A stretch of 64,000 nt of DNA from contig JAWHQP010000008.1 in NCBI GenBank assembly GCA_032586195.1, positions 1 to 64,000 on the forward strand, in the 5' to 3' direction. The DNA comes from JAWHQP01 sp032586195. Lineage in GTDB: Bacteria > Pseudomonadota > Gammaproteobacteria > Enterobacterales > Pasteurellaceae. The notes beneath the pieces are model-generated. The model was not told where the DNA came from, did not search any database, and saw only the letters and a program-made list of their open reading frames with translations. The translations under genes were made by a program, and so were the position numbers. Below, piece after piece: positions 16,931 to 26,213 of the stretch (its first letter is position 1; each line of letters opens with the position of its first letter).

Positions 16931-17923
16931 ATGCAATATGTAAAATTTGGCAACACCGGAATGGACGTTTCGCGTATTTGTCTGGGGATGATGAGCTACG
17001 GCGCGCCGGGCAGTGAAAACGGCGTGTTCCCGTGGGCAAAAACCTTTGAACAAGGCAAGGAGATGTTTAAACGCGCCATTGAGCTGGGGATTAATTATTT
17101 TGATACGGCGAACGTTTATCAAATGGGAACCAGCGAGGAAATCACCGGACGTTATATCAAAGTGTTCGGCCTGAACCGTGATGAAATCGTGGTGGCGACC
17201 AAGGTACACTTTCCGATGCGTCCTGAGCGCCCGAATGGCGGCGGTTTGTCCCGCAAGAATATTCTGACCGAAATCGATCATTCGCTTAAACGCCTGCAAC
17301 TGGATTATGTCGATGTGTATCAAATCCACCGCCTCGATCACGACACGCCGATGGAAGAAATTATGGAGGCGCTGCACGATGTGGTGAAAAGCGGCAAAGC
17401 CCGTTATATCGGGGCGAGTACCTTATTTGCCTGGGAATTGGAACGGATGCAGAATATTGCCGAACGGCACGGCTGGACGAAATTTGTGTCGTTGCAGCCG
17501 CAGTACAACCTGATTTATCGTGAAGAAGAACGGGAAATTATGCCGCTGTGCCAGGATCGCAAAATGGCGGTGGTGCCGTGGAGTCCGTTGGCCGGCGGAC
17601 GCACCGCCCGCCCGTGGGGCACGCAAACCGCCCGTTCGGCGATCGATACGGTATCGCCGATGGTGTGGCAGGCCACTGAAAATATCGATAAGCCCGTGGT
17701 GGATAATCTGGAGCAAATCGCCAAAAAATCGGGTTACTCCATGGCGCAATTGTCGTTGGCGTGGATGCTGTCCAAGCCTTACATTACCGCTCCGATTGTC
17801 GGCGGCACGCGGGTTGAACACATTGAAGAAGCGGTGAGTGCGCTGGAAATTAAATTAGATGATGAAATTATCCGGCAGCTGGAAGCACCGTATGTGCCCC
17901 ATGTGAAAACGGGGGCGTTTTAG
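16931..17923 (+). CDS. Aldo/keto reductase
   Basis: A 330-aa NADPH-dependent reductase with a TIM-barrel fold. The catalytic set is Asp and Tyr in FDTANVYQMG, Lys in ATKVHFP and His in VYQIHRLD. The C-terminal cofactor-binding loop has APIVGGTRVEHIEEAVSAL. Overall pattern (MQYVKFGNTGMDVSRICLG) is that of YajO/Tas-like proteins. Substrate not predictable. A strong GAAGGAGGAAAG site precedes the ATG, suggesting high translation. Confidence 0.88.
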   Translation: MQYVKFGNTGMDVSRICLGMMSYGAPGSENGVFPWAKTFEQGKEMFKRAIELGINYFDTANVYQMGTSEEITGRYIKVFGLNRDEIVVATKVHFPMRPERPNGGGLSRKNILTEIDHSLKRLQLDYVDVYQIHRLDHDTPMEEIMEALHDVVKSGKARYIGASTLFAWELERMQNIAERHGWTKFVSLQPQYNLIYREEEREIMPLCQDRKMAVVPWSPLAGGRTARPWGTQTARSAIDTVSPMVWQATENIDKPVVDNLEQIAKKSGYSMAQLSLAWMLSKPYITAPIVGGTRVEHIEEAVSALEIKLDDEIIRQLEAPYVPHVKTGAF

Positions 17924-17940
17924 TTCATCCGTCAGGCTTA

Positions 17941-17949
17941 AAGTGCGGT
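17941..17949 (+). repeat. DNA uptake signal sequence
   Basis: Perfect core after the aldo/keto reductase gene, followed by GCCGAAAACGAAAGTTTTT. Confidence 0.9.
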
Positions 17950-18013
17950 GCCGAAAACGAAAGTTTTTATCCGCGGCGCTTAGCCGCACGCTACGCATAG
18001 AGAAACCGTCAAT

Positions 18014-18044
18014 AAAAAATCCCGATACACATCGGGATTTTTCG
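18014..18044. terminator. Bidirectional terminator
   Basis: Arms AAAAATCCCGAT and ATCGGGATTTTT form a long stem with a five-base loop. The A- and T-runs on the two sides allow use from both strands, between the aldo/keto reductase gene and maoP. Confidence 0.85.
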
Positions 18045-18052
18045 TGAAGAAA

Positions 18053-18382
18053 TCAGTCGTTTGACGAGAAGTCATCTACGTTATCGCTCACCACACCGGA
18101 TAAGGTGTAAACACGTTTATTGGTGGAAATGCGCGAACGGTATTTCTGCCAGGTTTTTTCAAAGAAGGTGGCCGCCGGACGTTCACCGCTGCAGAAAGAA
18201 ACGAATGATTTTTCTTCTTCCGTCACCGGCGCGCGTTCACCCGATTCCAATGCTTTAAACGCCTGACCATGCTGTTCGAGGACCTGCGCCTCTTTGATGG
18301 TATAGTCACCGTGGCGGGCAAAGCCGCGCGGATAGTTTTTATCGTCAAAAAAACGACGATTAACCGTAAAACTTTCAGCCAT
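18053..18382 (-). CDS. maoP: MaoP/YifE family protein (DUF413)
   Basis: A 109-aa protein matching E. coli MaoP (YifE), which with the maoS site organises the Ori macrodomain of the chromosome. The match is strong in MAESFTVNRRFFDDKNYPRG, FARHGDYTIKEAQVLEQHG and PVTEEEKSFV. The C-terminal RVYTLSG segment is also shared. The MaoP role is from E. coli; no maoS-like site was identified here. It has its own GAGGATAAT ribosome site. Confidence 0.88.
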   Translation of the reverse strand: MAESFTVNRRFFDDKNYPRGFARHGDYTIKEAQVLEQHGQAFKALESGERAPVTEEEKSFVSFCSGERPAATFFEKTWQKYRSRISTNKRVYTLSGVVSDNVDDFSSND

Positions 18383-18455
18383 ATTATCCTCTTTGTTTGT
18401 CCGTTCTAAAACTGGCAGGCATTAAACCAATTTTTTTGTTTTTTTGCAACCATTC

Positions 18456-19064
18456 TTATTTATTTAGCAGCGCTTTTACGGTATTTACGTAATCGTTAAT
18501 GAAGTCGTCGTGGGAAAGACCTTCGGGATTCACGCGGAATTTGTTGTTAACGTAGAAATCGGGCACGCCGCGCACTTTTAATTGATCCGCAAGGTTGACC
18601 TGTTTGCTTACCAGTGCGTTCACGGCAAAACTGTTGATGCCGCCATCGTACTGCTCGGCGCTGACGCCGTTATCCAGAAAAATCTGACGGATATCCGCGG
18701 CGGATCTTAATTTGTTTTCATGCACCGCGCGGAATAACGGATCCTTCACCTTATTTTCCACGCCGAGCGCCATTGCCAGCGCCCAGGCGCGGGTTAAATC
18801 CTCCGACAGACCGCCGAGGAAATTCACATGATATTGGGTGAATTTAACCCCTTGCGGCAATGCGCTTTCCACTTTTTGCGGGATTTTATATTCCATTTCA
18901 AAAGAATAGCAATGCGGGCAGTAGAAGGAGAAAAATTCGATTACTTCAGGCTGAGCGGCGCGTTCAACCGTGGTGACTTGGTATTGTTTGCCTTCGGTTA
19001 AATCGGCGGCTTGTACATTGAACGCAGCCCATGCGGTAAGCACGGCGAAAAGCACTTTTTTCAT
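18456..19064 (-). CDS. dsbA: Thiol:disulfide interchange protein DsbA
   Basis: A 202-aa periplasmic oxidase that introduces disulfides into exported proteins and is reoxidised by DsbB. A signal peptide (about residues 1-20, ending FNVQAA) is followed by the thioredoxin fold with the active site C49-P-H-C52 in FFSFYCPHCYSF. The helical insertion lies in the middle and the cis-Pro loop is KVRGVPDFYVNNKF (VRGVPDF). ATG at 19062-19064 starts the signal peptide. yihD lies immediately upstream in the same direction. Confidence 0.95.
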   Translation of the reverse strand: MKKVLFAVLTAWAAFNVQAADLTEGKQYQVTTVERAAQPEVIEFFSFYCPHCYSFEMEYKIPQKVESALPQGVKFTQYHVNFLGGLSEDLTRAWALAMALGVENKVKDPLFRAVHENKLRSAADIRQIFLDNGVSAEQYDGGINSFAVNALVSKQVNLADQLKVRGVPDFYVNNKFRVNPEGLSHDDFINDYVNTVKALLNK

Positions 19065-19092
19065 AGTAAACCTCTTAATTAACACAATAAAA

Positions 19093-19359
19093 TTACTTAA
19101 TAATGCCGCGGGCTTTTAACAGAGCGGTTTTGAAATCTTCTTCGTAATCTTTCTTGATGCCGGGAATCGGCTCGAATTTGTCCTTGCCCGCCATTTTTAA
19201 ATGATAAATGATCACTTCATCGGTGAGCTCCGCCACAGGTTTGTCAAAACCAGCCTCGTCGGCGATACGCTGTAGGATTTGCAGCAGACTTAAATCGGGT
19301 TCTTTAGACCAATAAGGTTGTAAAAGTTCCAAGACTTCGTTCAGGCGTTGACATTTCAT
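19093..19359 (-). CDS. yihD: YihD family protein (DUF1040)
   Basis: An 88-aa conserved small protein starting MKCQRLNEVLELLQPYWSKE. It has the family segments LSLLQILQRIADEAGF and DEVIIYHLKMAGKDKFEPIP. Function unknown. In E. coli the gene also lies between mobA and dsbA, as here. Its ATG is preceded by AAGGAAAAC. Confidence 0.9.
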   Translation of the reverse strand: MKCQRLNEVLELLQPYWSKEPDLSLLQILQRIADEAGFDKPVAELTDEVIIYHLKMAGKDKFEPIPGIKKDYEEDFKTALLKARGIIK

Positions 19360-19426
19360 AAAGTTTTCCTTTGTAATTTTTGCTAGAATGACGTGCGATC
19401 ATACTTGAATTAACAACGGTTGACAA

Positions 19427-20014
19427 ATGACGGAATCAATTAGTGCGGTAATTTTGGCGGGCGGTCTGGCGCGGCGTATGGCGGGGCGGGATAAAGGCCT
19501 GCAGTTGTGGCGCGGAAAACCGCTGTTTCAGCATATCTTACAACGGCTGGCGGGGCAGGTGGAGCAGATTTCCATTAACGCTAACCGCAATCGGGAAATT
19601 TATGCGCAAGCGGGCTATCCCGTGTTTTGCGATGAGCTGGCGGGATTTCAGGGGCCGTTGAGCGGCATACTGACGGCGTTAAACCGATCCACGACGGATT
19701 TTGTGCTGTTCGTGCCCTGCGATTGCCCGAATCTGCCGTTAAATCTGGTGCGGAAGCTGCAAAGTGCGGTGCTGAAACTGGGCGTTTTGATCGCTTATGC
19801 TCATGATGGCGAGCGGGACCATCCTACCTTCTGCCTGATCTCCACTCGGTTGAAAACCGCTCTGGCGGCGTATTTAGCCGGCGGCGAACGGCGGATGTTG
19901 CGCTTTATGCGGGACCATCACGCGGTGGCGGTGGATTTTTCCGAGGCAAAGGCCGCCTTTGTCAATTTAAATACCTTAGACGATCTAGCGGAAAACGCAT
20001 CGGAGCGCGAATAG
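19427..20014 (+). CDS. mobA: Molybdenum cofactor guanylyltransferase MobA
   Basis: A 195-aa nucleotidyltransferase that joins GMP to molybdopterin to form the bis-MGD cofactor. The GTP-binding start VILAGGLARRMAGRDKGLQ is diagnostic. Also present are NANRNREIYAQAG, DELAGFQGPLSGI and FVPCDCPNLP. It is divergent from yihD and overlaps or abuts mobB (one base between). An uptake signal is carried inside the gene near 19761. Confidence 0.95.
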   Translation: MTESISAVILAGGLARRMAGRDKGLQLWRGKPLFQHILQRLAGQVEQISINANRNREIYAQAGYPVFCDELAGFQGPLSGILTALNRSTTDFVLFVPCDCPNLPLNLVRKLQSAVLKLGVLIAYAHDGERDHPTFCLISTRLKTALAAYLAGGERRMLRFMRDHHAVAVDFSEAKAAFVNLNTLDDLAENASERE

Positions 20015-20015
20015 A

Positions 20016-20519
20016 ATGATTGCAATGCTTGGTATTACGGGATACAGCGGCAGCGGCAAAACCACTTTGCTGGAAAAGTTAGTGTCGCTGCTGGGTCGGC
20101 TCGGCGTGCGGGTGGCGGTGATTAAGCATAGTCATCATAACGCACAGGTGGATAAAGAGGGCAAAGACAGCTGGCGGATGAAAGAAGCGGGGGCGAGCCA
20201 GGTCATTATGGCGTGCGATAAGCGCTGGGCGTTGATGACGGAAACTCCGCAGGCACCGGTGTCGTTAAGTTATTTGGCGGCGCAATTCGATCCGGAGCTG
20301 ACGGATTTGATTTTAGTGGAGGGCTTTAAACAAGAGCCGATCGCAAAAATTTTATTGCACCGCCACGATATGATAAAGCCCTTGCCCGAATTGGATCATT
20401 ATGTGGTCGCCCTTGCCACCGATTATACCTTACCTACCGATTTACCGCTGCTTGACATTAATCAACCGCAACGGGTGGCAGAATTTATCGTGCGGTGGAT
20501 GAAGCGGAACCAGTCATAA
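20016..20519 (+). CDS. mobB: Molybdopterin-guanine dinucleotide adaptor MobB
   Basis: A 167-aa GTP-binding adaptor that assists MobA. The P-loop is GYSGSGKTTLLEKL at residues 7-20, followed by VAVIKHSHHNAQVDKEGKDS and the SWRMKEAGA segment typical of MobB. ILVEGFKQEPIAKI near residue 107 is also a family marker. Co-transcribed with mobA. Confidence 0.95.
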   Translation: MIAMLGITGYSGSGKTTLLEKLVSLLGRLGVRVAVIKHSHHNAQVDKEGKDSWRMKEAGASQVIMACDKRWALMTETPQAPVSLSYLAAQFDPELTDLILVEGFKQEPIAKILLHRHDMIKPLPELDHYVVALATDYTLPTDLPLLDINQPQRVAEFIVRWMKRNQS

Positions 20520-20527
20520 AGTGCGGT
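20519..20527 (+). repeat. DNA uptake signal sequence
   Basis: Perfect core overlapping the mobB stop codon and followed by GTCAAGAAAGAGAGTTTTTT, in the leader of the MFS gene. Confidence 0.9.
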
Positions 20528-20554
20528 GTCAAGAAAGAGAGTTTTTTTCATATT

Positions 20555-21946
20555 ATGCAACAACAGAACAATTATAAATCTTTAGCCTGGATTGCCGCCA
20601 CGGCATTATTCATGCAATCTCTTGATGCCACCATTCTGAACACGGCATTGCCCGCCATCGCGGCGGATTTGCACCAACCGCCGCTGGAAATGCAGCTGGC
20701 GATTATCAGCTATGCGCTGACGGTGGCGTTATTTATTCCCGTCAGCGGTTGGTTGGCGGACAAATACGGCACCTTAAGTATTTTCCGTTTGGCGGTCATT
20801 CTGTTTGTGCTGGGATCGGTGGCCTGTGCCATGTCGTCATCCCTGCCAATGCTGGTGATGTCGCGGATTCTGCAAGGTATCGGCGGTTCGATTATGATGC
20901 CGGTGGCGAGGCTGGCGATTATTCGGGTGGTGCCGAAAACGCAGCTATTGCCGGTGTGGAATATGATGGCAACCGCCGGGCTGACGGGGCCTGTGGTGGG
21001 GCCGATTCTCGGCGGCTGGCTGGTAACGCACGCCAGCTGGCACTGGATTTTCTTAATCAATATTCCGATTGGCGTGTTGGGTATCGCTCTCGCCACGCGC
21101 TATATGCCGAATGTGAGGTGGGAAACAAGCAAACTGGACTGGACGGGTTTCTGGCTGTTCGGTGGCGGGCTGGTGGGCGTCACTTTGGGGCTGGATATGA
21201 TTAACGAAGCGTTTTTCACTAAATGGCAGGCATCGGCTATTGTGCTGGTAGGGGCGTTGTTCCTGATGTTTTATTGCTTTTATGCCAAGGGACGTGGCAA
21301 TTCCGCCCTGGTGCCGTTGTCGCTGTTTCGGATTCGTACCTTTAGTATCGGCATGGCTGCGAATTTGCTGATTCGGTTGTCTGCCTCGGGCATTCCGTTT
21401 TTGCTGCCGTTAATGTTTCAGCTGGCGTTTCATTATCCGGCGGACAAGGCCGGGATGCTGATTGCGCCGATTGCCGCCAGTTCTATTCTGGTGAAACCGA
21501 TTAGCGGCAGGATTATTATCGGATTCGGTTACAAAAATACTTTAATCGGCACCGCACTTTTGCTGAGCGTAAGTATCGGGCTGATGTCGTTCCTCAGCGA
21601 CCGGACGCCGTTATGGCTGCTGATTGCCAATGTGGCGCTTTATGGCGGATGCGTATCGTTGATTTATACCGCGGTCAATACGCTGACGGTGGGGGATTTG
21701 GATAACAGTAACGCCAGCGCGGGGTCAACCATGCTCAGCGTGGTGCAGCAGGTGGGAATCGGTCTGGGGATTGCGGTGTCTTCCATTATTCTGATGATTT
21801 ACCGTTATCGGATCGGCGAGTCGGGTGAACAGCTGGAACGGGCATTTTCCTATACCTATTTTACTTCTATTATATTCGGTGTGTTGTTGGTCGCCGTGTT
21901 GCTCAGATTAAAGGCCGGTGACGGAGCTCAATTACATAAAAAATAG
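20555..21946 (+). CDS. mdtD: MFS multidrug transporter, DHA2 type (MdtD-like)
   Basis: A 463-aa inner-membrane proton-coupled exporter candidate. The hydrophobic pattern fits the 14-helix DHA2 family. TM1 carries MQSLDATILNTALPAIA, and the loop motif GWLADKYG and motif C (GPVVGPILGGWL) are clear. It resembles E. coli MdtD from end to end; substrates are unknown. ATG at 20555 is used because it starts just before TM1; an earlier in-frame ATG lies inside mobB. Followed by the dppA-like gene in the same direction. Confidence 0.85.
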   Translation: MQQQNNYKSLAWIAATALFMQSLDATILNTALPAIAADLHQPPLEMQLAIISYALTVALFIPVSGWLADKYGTLSIFRLAVILFVLGSVACAMSSSLPMLVMSRILQGIGGSIMMPVARLAIIRVVPKTQLLPVWNMMATAGLTGPVVGPILGGWLVTHASWHWIFLINIPIGVLGIALATRYMPNVRWETSKLDWTGFWLFGGGLVGVTLGLDMINEAFFTKWQASAIVLVGALFLMFYCFYAKGRGNSALVPLSLFRIRTFSIGMAANLLIRLSASGIPFLLPLMFQLAFHYPADKAGMLIAPIAASSILVKPISGRIIIGFGYKNTLIGTALLLSVSIGLMSFLSDRTPLWLLIANVALYGGCVSLIYTAVNTLTVGDLDNSNASAGSTMLSVVQQVGIGLGIAVSSIILMIYRYRIGESGEQLERAFSYTYFTSIIFGVLLVAVLLRLKAGDGAQLHKK

Positions 21947-22043
21947 TTATAAGAAAGATAAATTGATTATTTTTCTTTTATTCGTGTAAAGGGTATTTTA
22001 GCCTGAACTTATTCTGTTTAATTGAAAGAAAAAGGACGGCAAG

Positions 22044-23636
22044 ATGAAATTAATCGGTAAATTCACTCTGACTGCTTTAGCCTTATCGGTTAGCGCTTTG
22101 GTTCAGGCGGCAGAGACAACTTTTGTTAATTGTACCAGCCGCTCGCCGACCGGGTTCAGCCCGGTGCTGGTGATGGACGGTGTTTCCTATAACGCCAGTT
22201 CCCAACAGGTTTATAACCGCTTGGTGGAATTTAAACGCGGCAGTGTCGAACTTGAGCCGGGATTGGCGGAGAGCTGGGAGATTAGTGATGACGGACTGAC
22301 CTATATCTTCCATTTACGCAAGGGTGTGAAGTTCCATTCCAGTAAAATTTTCACCCCGAGCCGGGATTTTAATGCCGATGATGTGGTGTTTTCCTTCCGG
22401 CGCCAGCTTGATCCGAATCATCCGTATCACAAGGTTTCCAGCGGTACTTATCCGTATTTTAACTCGATGAAATTCCCTGAGTTGCTGAAAGCGGTAGAGA
22501 AAGTCGATGATAACACCGTGCGGATCAGATTGAATCGTAAAGACGCGACTTTTCTTGCCAGCCTCGGCATGGATTTCATGTCTATTTATTCTGCCGAATA
22601 TGCGGACAAAATGATGCAGGCAGGCAAGCCCGAAACCATTGATAAAGAGCCGATCGGGACGGGGCCGTTCGTGTTTGCGGGCTATCAGGTGGATAAGGCG
22701 GTACGTTTCCTCGCCAATAAAGATTACTGGAAGGGCAAAGCGCCGATTGATCGCTTGGTGTTCAGCATTACCCCGGATGCCACTACGCGTTATACCAAAT
22801 TGCAGCAGGGCGCTTGCGATTTGATGGATTTTCCGAATACGGCGGATTTGGCGCGGATGAAAACCGATCCGAAAATTCAGCTGCAATCGCAGGAAGGGCT
22901 GAATGTTGCCTATATTGCGTTCAATACGGAAAAAGTTCCGTTTGATAATGTAAAAGTGCGTCAGGCGTTGAATTATGCGGTGGACAAGAAAACCATTATT
23001 GAGGCAGTGTATCAAGGCGCGGGCATTGCCGCCAAGAATCCGCTGCCGCCGACCATTTGGGGTTATAACGATCAAATCCAAGATTACCCTTATGACCCGG
23101 AAAAAGCCAAGGCGTTATTAGCGGAAGCAGGCTATCCGAACGGTTTTGAAACCGAATTGTGGGTGCAACCCGTAGTACGCAACTCAAACCCGAATCCGCG
23201 CCGCATGTCGGAATTGGTGCAAAACGACTGGCAGAAAATCGGGGTGAAGGCGAAATTAGTCAGCTTTGAATGGGGCGATTATATCAAACGGGCCAAAACG
23301 GGCGAACTCACCGCAGGCACCTTCGGTTGGTCGGGTGATAACGGCGATCCCGATAATTTTTTATCGCCGCTGTTAGCGAGCGTTAATGCGGGCAACACCA
23401 ATTTCGCCCGCTGGAAAAACGCCGATTTTGATGCCTTGTTAAACAAAGCCATCGGCTTAACCGATCAGAATCAACGGGCGGAGCTCTATAAACAGGCTCA
23501 GGTGATAGTGAAAGAGCAAGCCCCATGGATTCCGATAGCTCATTCCATTACCTACGCGCCGTTGAGCTTACGGGTGAAAGATTATAAACAAAGCCCGTTC
23601 GGCTACACCGCGTTTTATGGGGTGAGAGTGGAATAG
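22044..23636 (+). CDS. dppA: Dipeptide/heme-type ABC substrate-binding protein (DppA/HbpA-like)
   Basis: A 530-aa family 5 periplasmic binding protein closely resembling E. coli DppA (YNRLVEFKRGSVELEPGLAE, NADDVVFSFRRQ, IGTGPFVFAGYQ, WTGDNGDPDN-like GWSGDNGDPDNF). A cleavable signal peptide is seen (LALSVSALVQAAE) with no lipobox. It differs in this from H. influenzae HbpA, a lipoprotein of the same family that binds heme. No dppBCDF permease genes are nearby, so it is an orphan that must use a permease encoded elsewhere. Ligand could be dipeptides, heme or both. Confidence 0.88.
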   Translation: MKLIGKFTLTALALSVSALVQAAETTFVNCTSRSPTGFSPVLVMDGVSYNASSQQVYNRLVEFKRGSVELEPGLAESWEISDDGLTYIFHLRKGVKFHSSKIFTPSRDFNADDVVFSFRRQLDPNHPYHKVSSGTYPYFNSMKFPELLKAVEKVDDNTVRIRLNRKDATFLASLGMDFMSIYSAEYADKMMQAGKPETIDKEPIGTGPFVFAGYQVDKAVRFLANKDYWKGKAPIDRLVFSITPDATTRYTKLQQGACDLMDFPNTADLARMKTDPKIQLQSQEGLNVAYIAFNTEKVPFDNVKVRQALNYAVDKKTIIEAVYQGAGIAAKNPLPPTIWGYNDQIQDYPYDPEKAKALLAEAGYPNGFETELWVQPVVRNSNPNPRRMSELVQNDWQKIGVKAKLVSFEWGDYIKRAKTGELTAGTFGWSGDNGDPDNFLSPLLASVNAGNTNFARWKNADFDALLNKAIGLTDQNQRAELYKQAQVIVKEQAPWIPIAHSITYAPLSLRVKDYKQSPFGYTAFYGVRVE

Positions 23637-23655
23637 TTGATTATGCTTGATTCGG

Positions 23656-23683
23656 AATGCCGCCTGTTTGGCGGCATTTTTTA
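23656..23683 (+). terminator. Intrinsic terminator after dppA
   Basis: Perfect 9-bp stem AATGCCGCC / GGCGGCATT with a TGTTT loop, followed by TTTTT. Confidence 0.9.
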
Positions 23684-23708
23684 TGCGGCAAAAACTCGCG
23701 AAATCAAC

Positions 23709-23717
23709 ACCGCACTT
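23709..23717 (-). repeat. DNA uptake signal sequence
   Basis: Perfect reverse-strand core just past the potD stop, between the two converging binding-protein genes. Confidence 0.9.
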
Positions 23718-23729
23718 TGCGTCAGACGC

Positions 23730-24779
23730 TCAGTTGGTTTTCAACTTATTCCAATATTTTTCATAAATCTCGGTCGCTTCGCCTACATCTGCCTGGAATA
23801 CGCCTTTGGCGACTTCGGATTCAGGCGGAAAGAGCAATGGATTATTGACTTCTTCCGGTTTTAATAAGGCTTTTACCCCTTCGTTCGGCATGGAGAAGCC
23901 CATGCGTTCAATAATGATTTTAGCGTGTTCAGGGCGCAGCATAAAATCAATGAATTTGTACGCGCCTGCCACATTGTGAGCGCTTTTTGGAATGGCATAG
24001 TTGTCCATCCAAAAAATGGCGCCTTCTTGCGGATAAATGAATTTGATGTCCGGGTTTTCTTTCGCCGCCATGTAAGCGGAACCGTTCCAAATCATACCTA
24101 AATCCACTTCGCCTTGAATATACGGCAATTCCGGCGTGTCAGAATTGAAGGTGACAACGTTCGGTATGAGCTTGGTGAGACGCTCGTAAGCGGCTTTGAT
24201 GTCTTCTTCATTAGTACTGTTTGGCGATTTACCGTTCAATAACAGAGCGATATGGAACACTTCGCGTGCATCGGCGGTAAGCAGCACTTTACCTTTGTAT
24301 TCAGGGTTCCATAAATCGGCCCAGCTGGTGACTTTGGCGGGGTCAATCACGGAAGCGTTCAAGCCGATTCCCGTTAAGCCGTACACATAAGGCAAAGAAT
24401 ATTTGTTGTTCGGGTCAAAATCCTTGTTCAGCATATTGACGGGGATTTGTTTGAAGTTTTGCAGTTTGCTGTGATCCAATGGCTGCAGCATATCTTCTTT
24501 TGCCATTTTGCTGATGTAATAACTGGACGGAAACACCAAATCGTAACCCGCTTTATCCGAGGTTAATTTTAGTTTGGAATACATTTCCTCATTGCTTTCA
24601 AAGGTGGAATAATTCACCTCGATACCCGTTTCCTTGGTGAATTCCGCGATTAAATCGGAAGGAATGTAGTCCGTCCAGTTATAAATATAGAGCTGTTCGG
24701 CGGCGAAGGTTTGGCCTGAAAAGAAAGCGGCGGCACTCACCAACAACGCTTTAATCGAACGAGTAAAAATGTTTTGCAT
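23730..24779 (-). CDS. potD: Spermidine/putrescine-binding protein PotD
   Basis: A 349-aa periplasmic polyamine receptor for a PotABC-type importer. The signal peptide ends FFSGQTFAAEQ, and the mature start LYIYNWTDYIP is the PotD/PotF hallmark. Ligand-contact segments are STFESNEEMYSKL, LVFPSSYYISKMA and FWMDNYAIPKSA. No potABC genes are nearby, so it is an orphan receptor. It is divergent from a PuuB-like oxidase gene (126 bases between starts), which links uptake and use of polyamines; the same pairing occurs in H. influenzae (HI0498-HI0499). Confidence 0.92.
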   Translation of the reverse strand: MQNIFTRSIKALLVSAAAFFSGQTFAAEQLYIYNWTDYIPSDLIAEFTKETGIEVNYSTFESNEEMYSKLKLTSDKAGYDLVFPSSYYISKMAKEDMLQPLDHSKLQNFKQIPVNMLNKDFDPNNKYSLPYVYGLTGIGLNASVIDPAKVTSWADLWNPEYKGKVLLTADAREVFHIALLLNGKSPNSTNEEDIKAAYERLTKLIPNVVTFNSDTPELPYIQGEVDLGMIWNGSAYMAAKENPDIKFIYPQEGAIFWMDNYAIPKSAHNVAGAYKFIDFMLRPEHAKIIIERMGFSMPNEGVKALLKPEEVNNPLLFPPESEVAKGVFQADVGEATEIYEKYWNKLKTN

Positions 24780-24905
24780 GATTTCTGCCTCTTATAGCTA
24801 AGGTTAAGGGTGTTAAAAACGGGGCGATTATAGCACGATATAAGCCGGAATCCATTGACATATTAAGGAAGGGGAGTAAGATTCTCCCACCTTTATTAGA
24901 ACAGA

Positions 24906-26207
24906 ATGATTATGCTGAAATTTGCCCATCTGGAACATTACAAAACCTATTATTTCGATACCCGCAATCAACACTTGGAACAGCCGCCATTGACCCGGCC
25001 CGCTTCGGCGGATGTCTGTGTCGTCGGGGCGGGGTTTACCGGGCTTTCCACCGCCCTTGAGCTGGCGGAGCAAGGCAAAAGTGTTATCGTGCTGGAGGGG
25101 GCACGTATCGGCTTCGGTGCCTCGGGTCGCAGCGGCGGGCAAGCGATAAACGGTTTTGAAGACGGTATTGATGAATATGTGGCGGAACTGGGGTTGGAAA
25201 CTGCCCGTAAACTGTGGAATATGTCGCTGGAAGCCATTGATATTATCGATGAGCGCGTGGCGAAATATCAGATTCAATGCGATTGGACAAAAGGCTATGC
25301 CACACTGGCGTTAAACGAACGCCGTATGGCGGATCTGATCGCGGCGGATAAAGCCAGTGAACAGACTTTCGGCTATCGGAATATGCAGCTGTGGGATAAA
25401 ACCGAGCTGAAAAAGCACCTTGGCAGCGATCTTTATGTAGGCGGGTTATATGACAGCAATTCCGGGCATTTGCATCCGCTGAACTATTGTTTAGGTTTGG
25501 CAAAAGCCTGTTTGCAGCTGGGCGTGCGGATTTTCGAGCAATCGCCCGTGGTGGATATGCGGATTGGCAAAAGTAAGGTCAGCGTGCAAACCGATCAGGC
25601 GACCGTTAGTGCCGAACAGGTGGTGCTGGCGACCAATGCCTATATTGATGTACTGCCGAAAAGCATTCATCACGGCATTACCCGCAAGATTTTGCCGGTG
25701 GAAAGCTTTATTATTGCCACCGAACCGCTCGATCAGAAAACCGCGGATTCCGTGATTAACAACGGCATGTCCGTATGCGACAACAACCTGTTTTTGGATT
25801 ATTACCGCTTGAGTGCGGATAATCGCCTGCTGTTCGGCAGTGATTCCAGTTCGGAATCGGATATGGTGCAGGTCATGCGGAAAAATATGCTGAGAGTTTT
25901 TCCACAGCTGGAACAGGTCAAGATTGATTACGGTTGGGGCGGTCCGATTGATATGACGATCAATTCCAAACCGCACTTCGGTCGTATTGCTCCCAATGTT
26001 TATTTTGCCCTCGGCTATTCCGGACATGGCGTAGCGCTCTCCGGCCTGGCGGGACGCCTGATTGCAGAATCCATTACGGGCAATGACGAGCGTTTCCGGG
26101 TATTTGAGGGACTGAAAATTCCGTCAGTATATGGCGGTCGTTGGGTAAAAAAAATGGCGACGGCGATTGGTATGCGCTATTACAAATTCCTGGATAAATA
26201 TAAATAA
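24906..26207 (+). CDS. puuB: FAD-dependent oxidoreductase, PuuB-like
   Basis: A 433-aa DAO-family flavoprotein resembling gamma-glutamylputrescine oxidase. The FAD-binding motif is VCVVGAGFTGLSTALELAEQG near residue 35 (GxGxxG), followed by GARIGFGASGRSGGQ. The C-terminal flavin-contact GYSGHGVALSGLAG is also conserved. Divergent from potD, which supports a polyamine substrate; other puu genes are not in the window, so the substrate is inferred. ATG codons at 24906 and 24912 are both possible; neither has a strong ribosome site. Confidence 0.78.
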   Translation: MIMLKFAHLEHYKTYYFDTRNQHLEQPPLTRPASADVCVVGAGFTGLSTALELAEQGKSVIVLEGARIGFGASGRSGGQAINGFEDGIDEYVAELGLETARKLWNMSLEAIDIIDERVAKYQIQCDWTKGYATLALNERRMADLIAADKASEQTFGYRNMQLWDKTELKKHLGSDLYVGGLYDSNSGHLHPLNYCLGLAKACLQLGVRIFEQSPVVDMRIGKSKVSVQTDQATVSAEQVVLATNAYIDVLPKSIHHGITRKILPVESFIIATEPLDQKTADSVINNGMSVCDNNLFLDYYRLSADNRLLFGSDSSSESDMVQVMRKNMLRVFPQLEQVKIDYGWGGPIDMTINSKPHFGRIAPNVYFALGYSGHGVALSGLAGRLIAESITGNDERFRVFEGLKIPSVYGGRWVKKMATAIGMRYYKFLDKYK

Positions 26208-26213
26208 TGAACC

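Noticed and set aside
22314..23081. 255-codon minus-strand reading frame
   Set aside because: It lies wholly antisense to the dppA-like gene, shows no family pattern and arises from the third-position bias of that gene.
25491..26027. 178-codon minus-strand reading frame
   Set aside because: Antisense shadow of the PuuB-like oxidase gene, rich in His and Ile in a way typical of reversed coding DNA.
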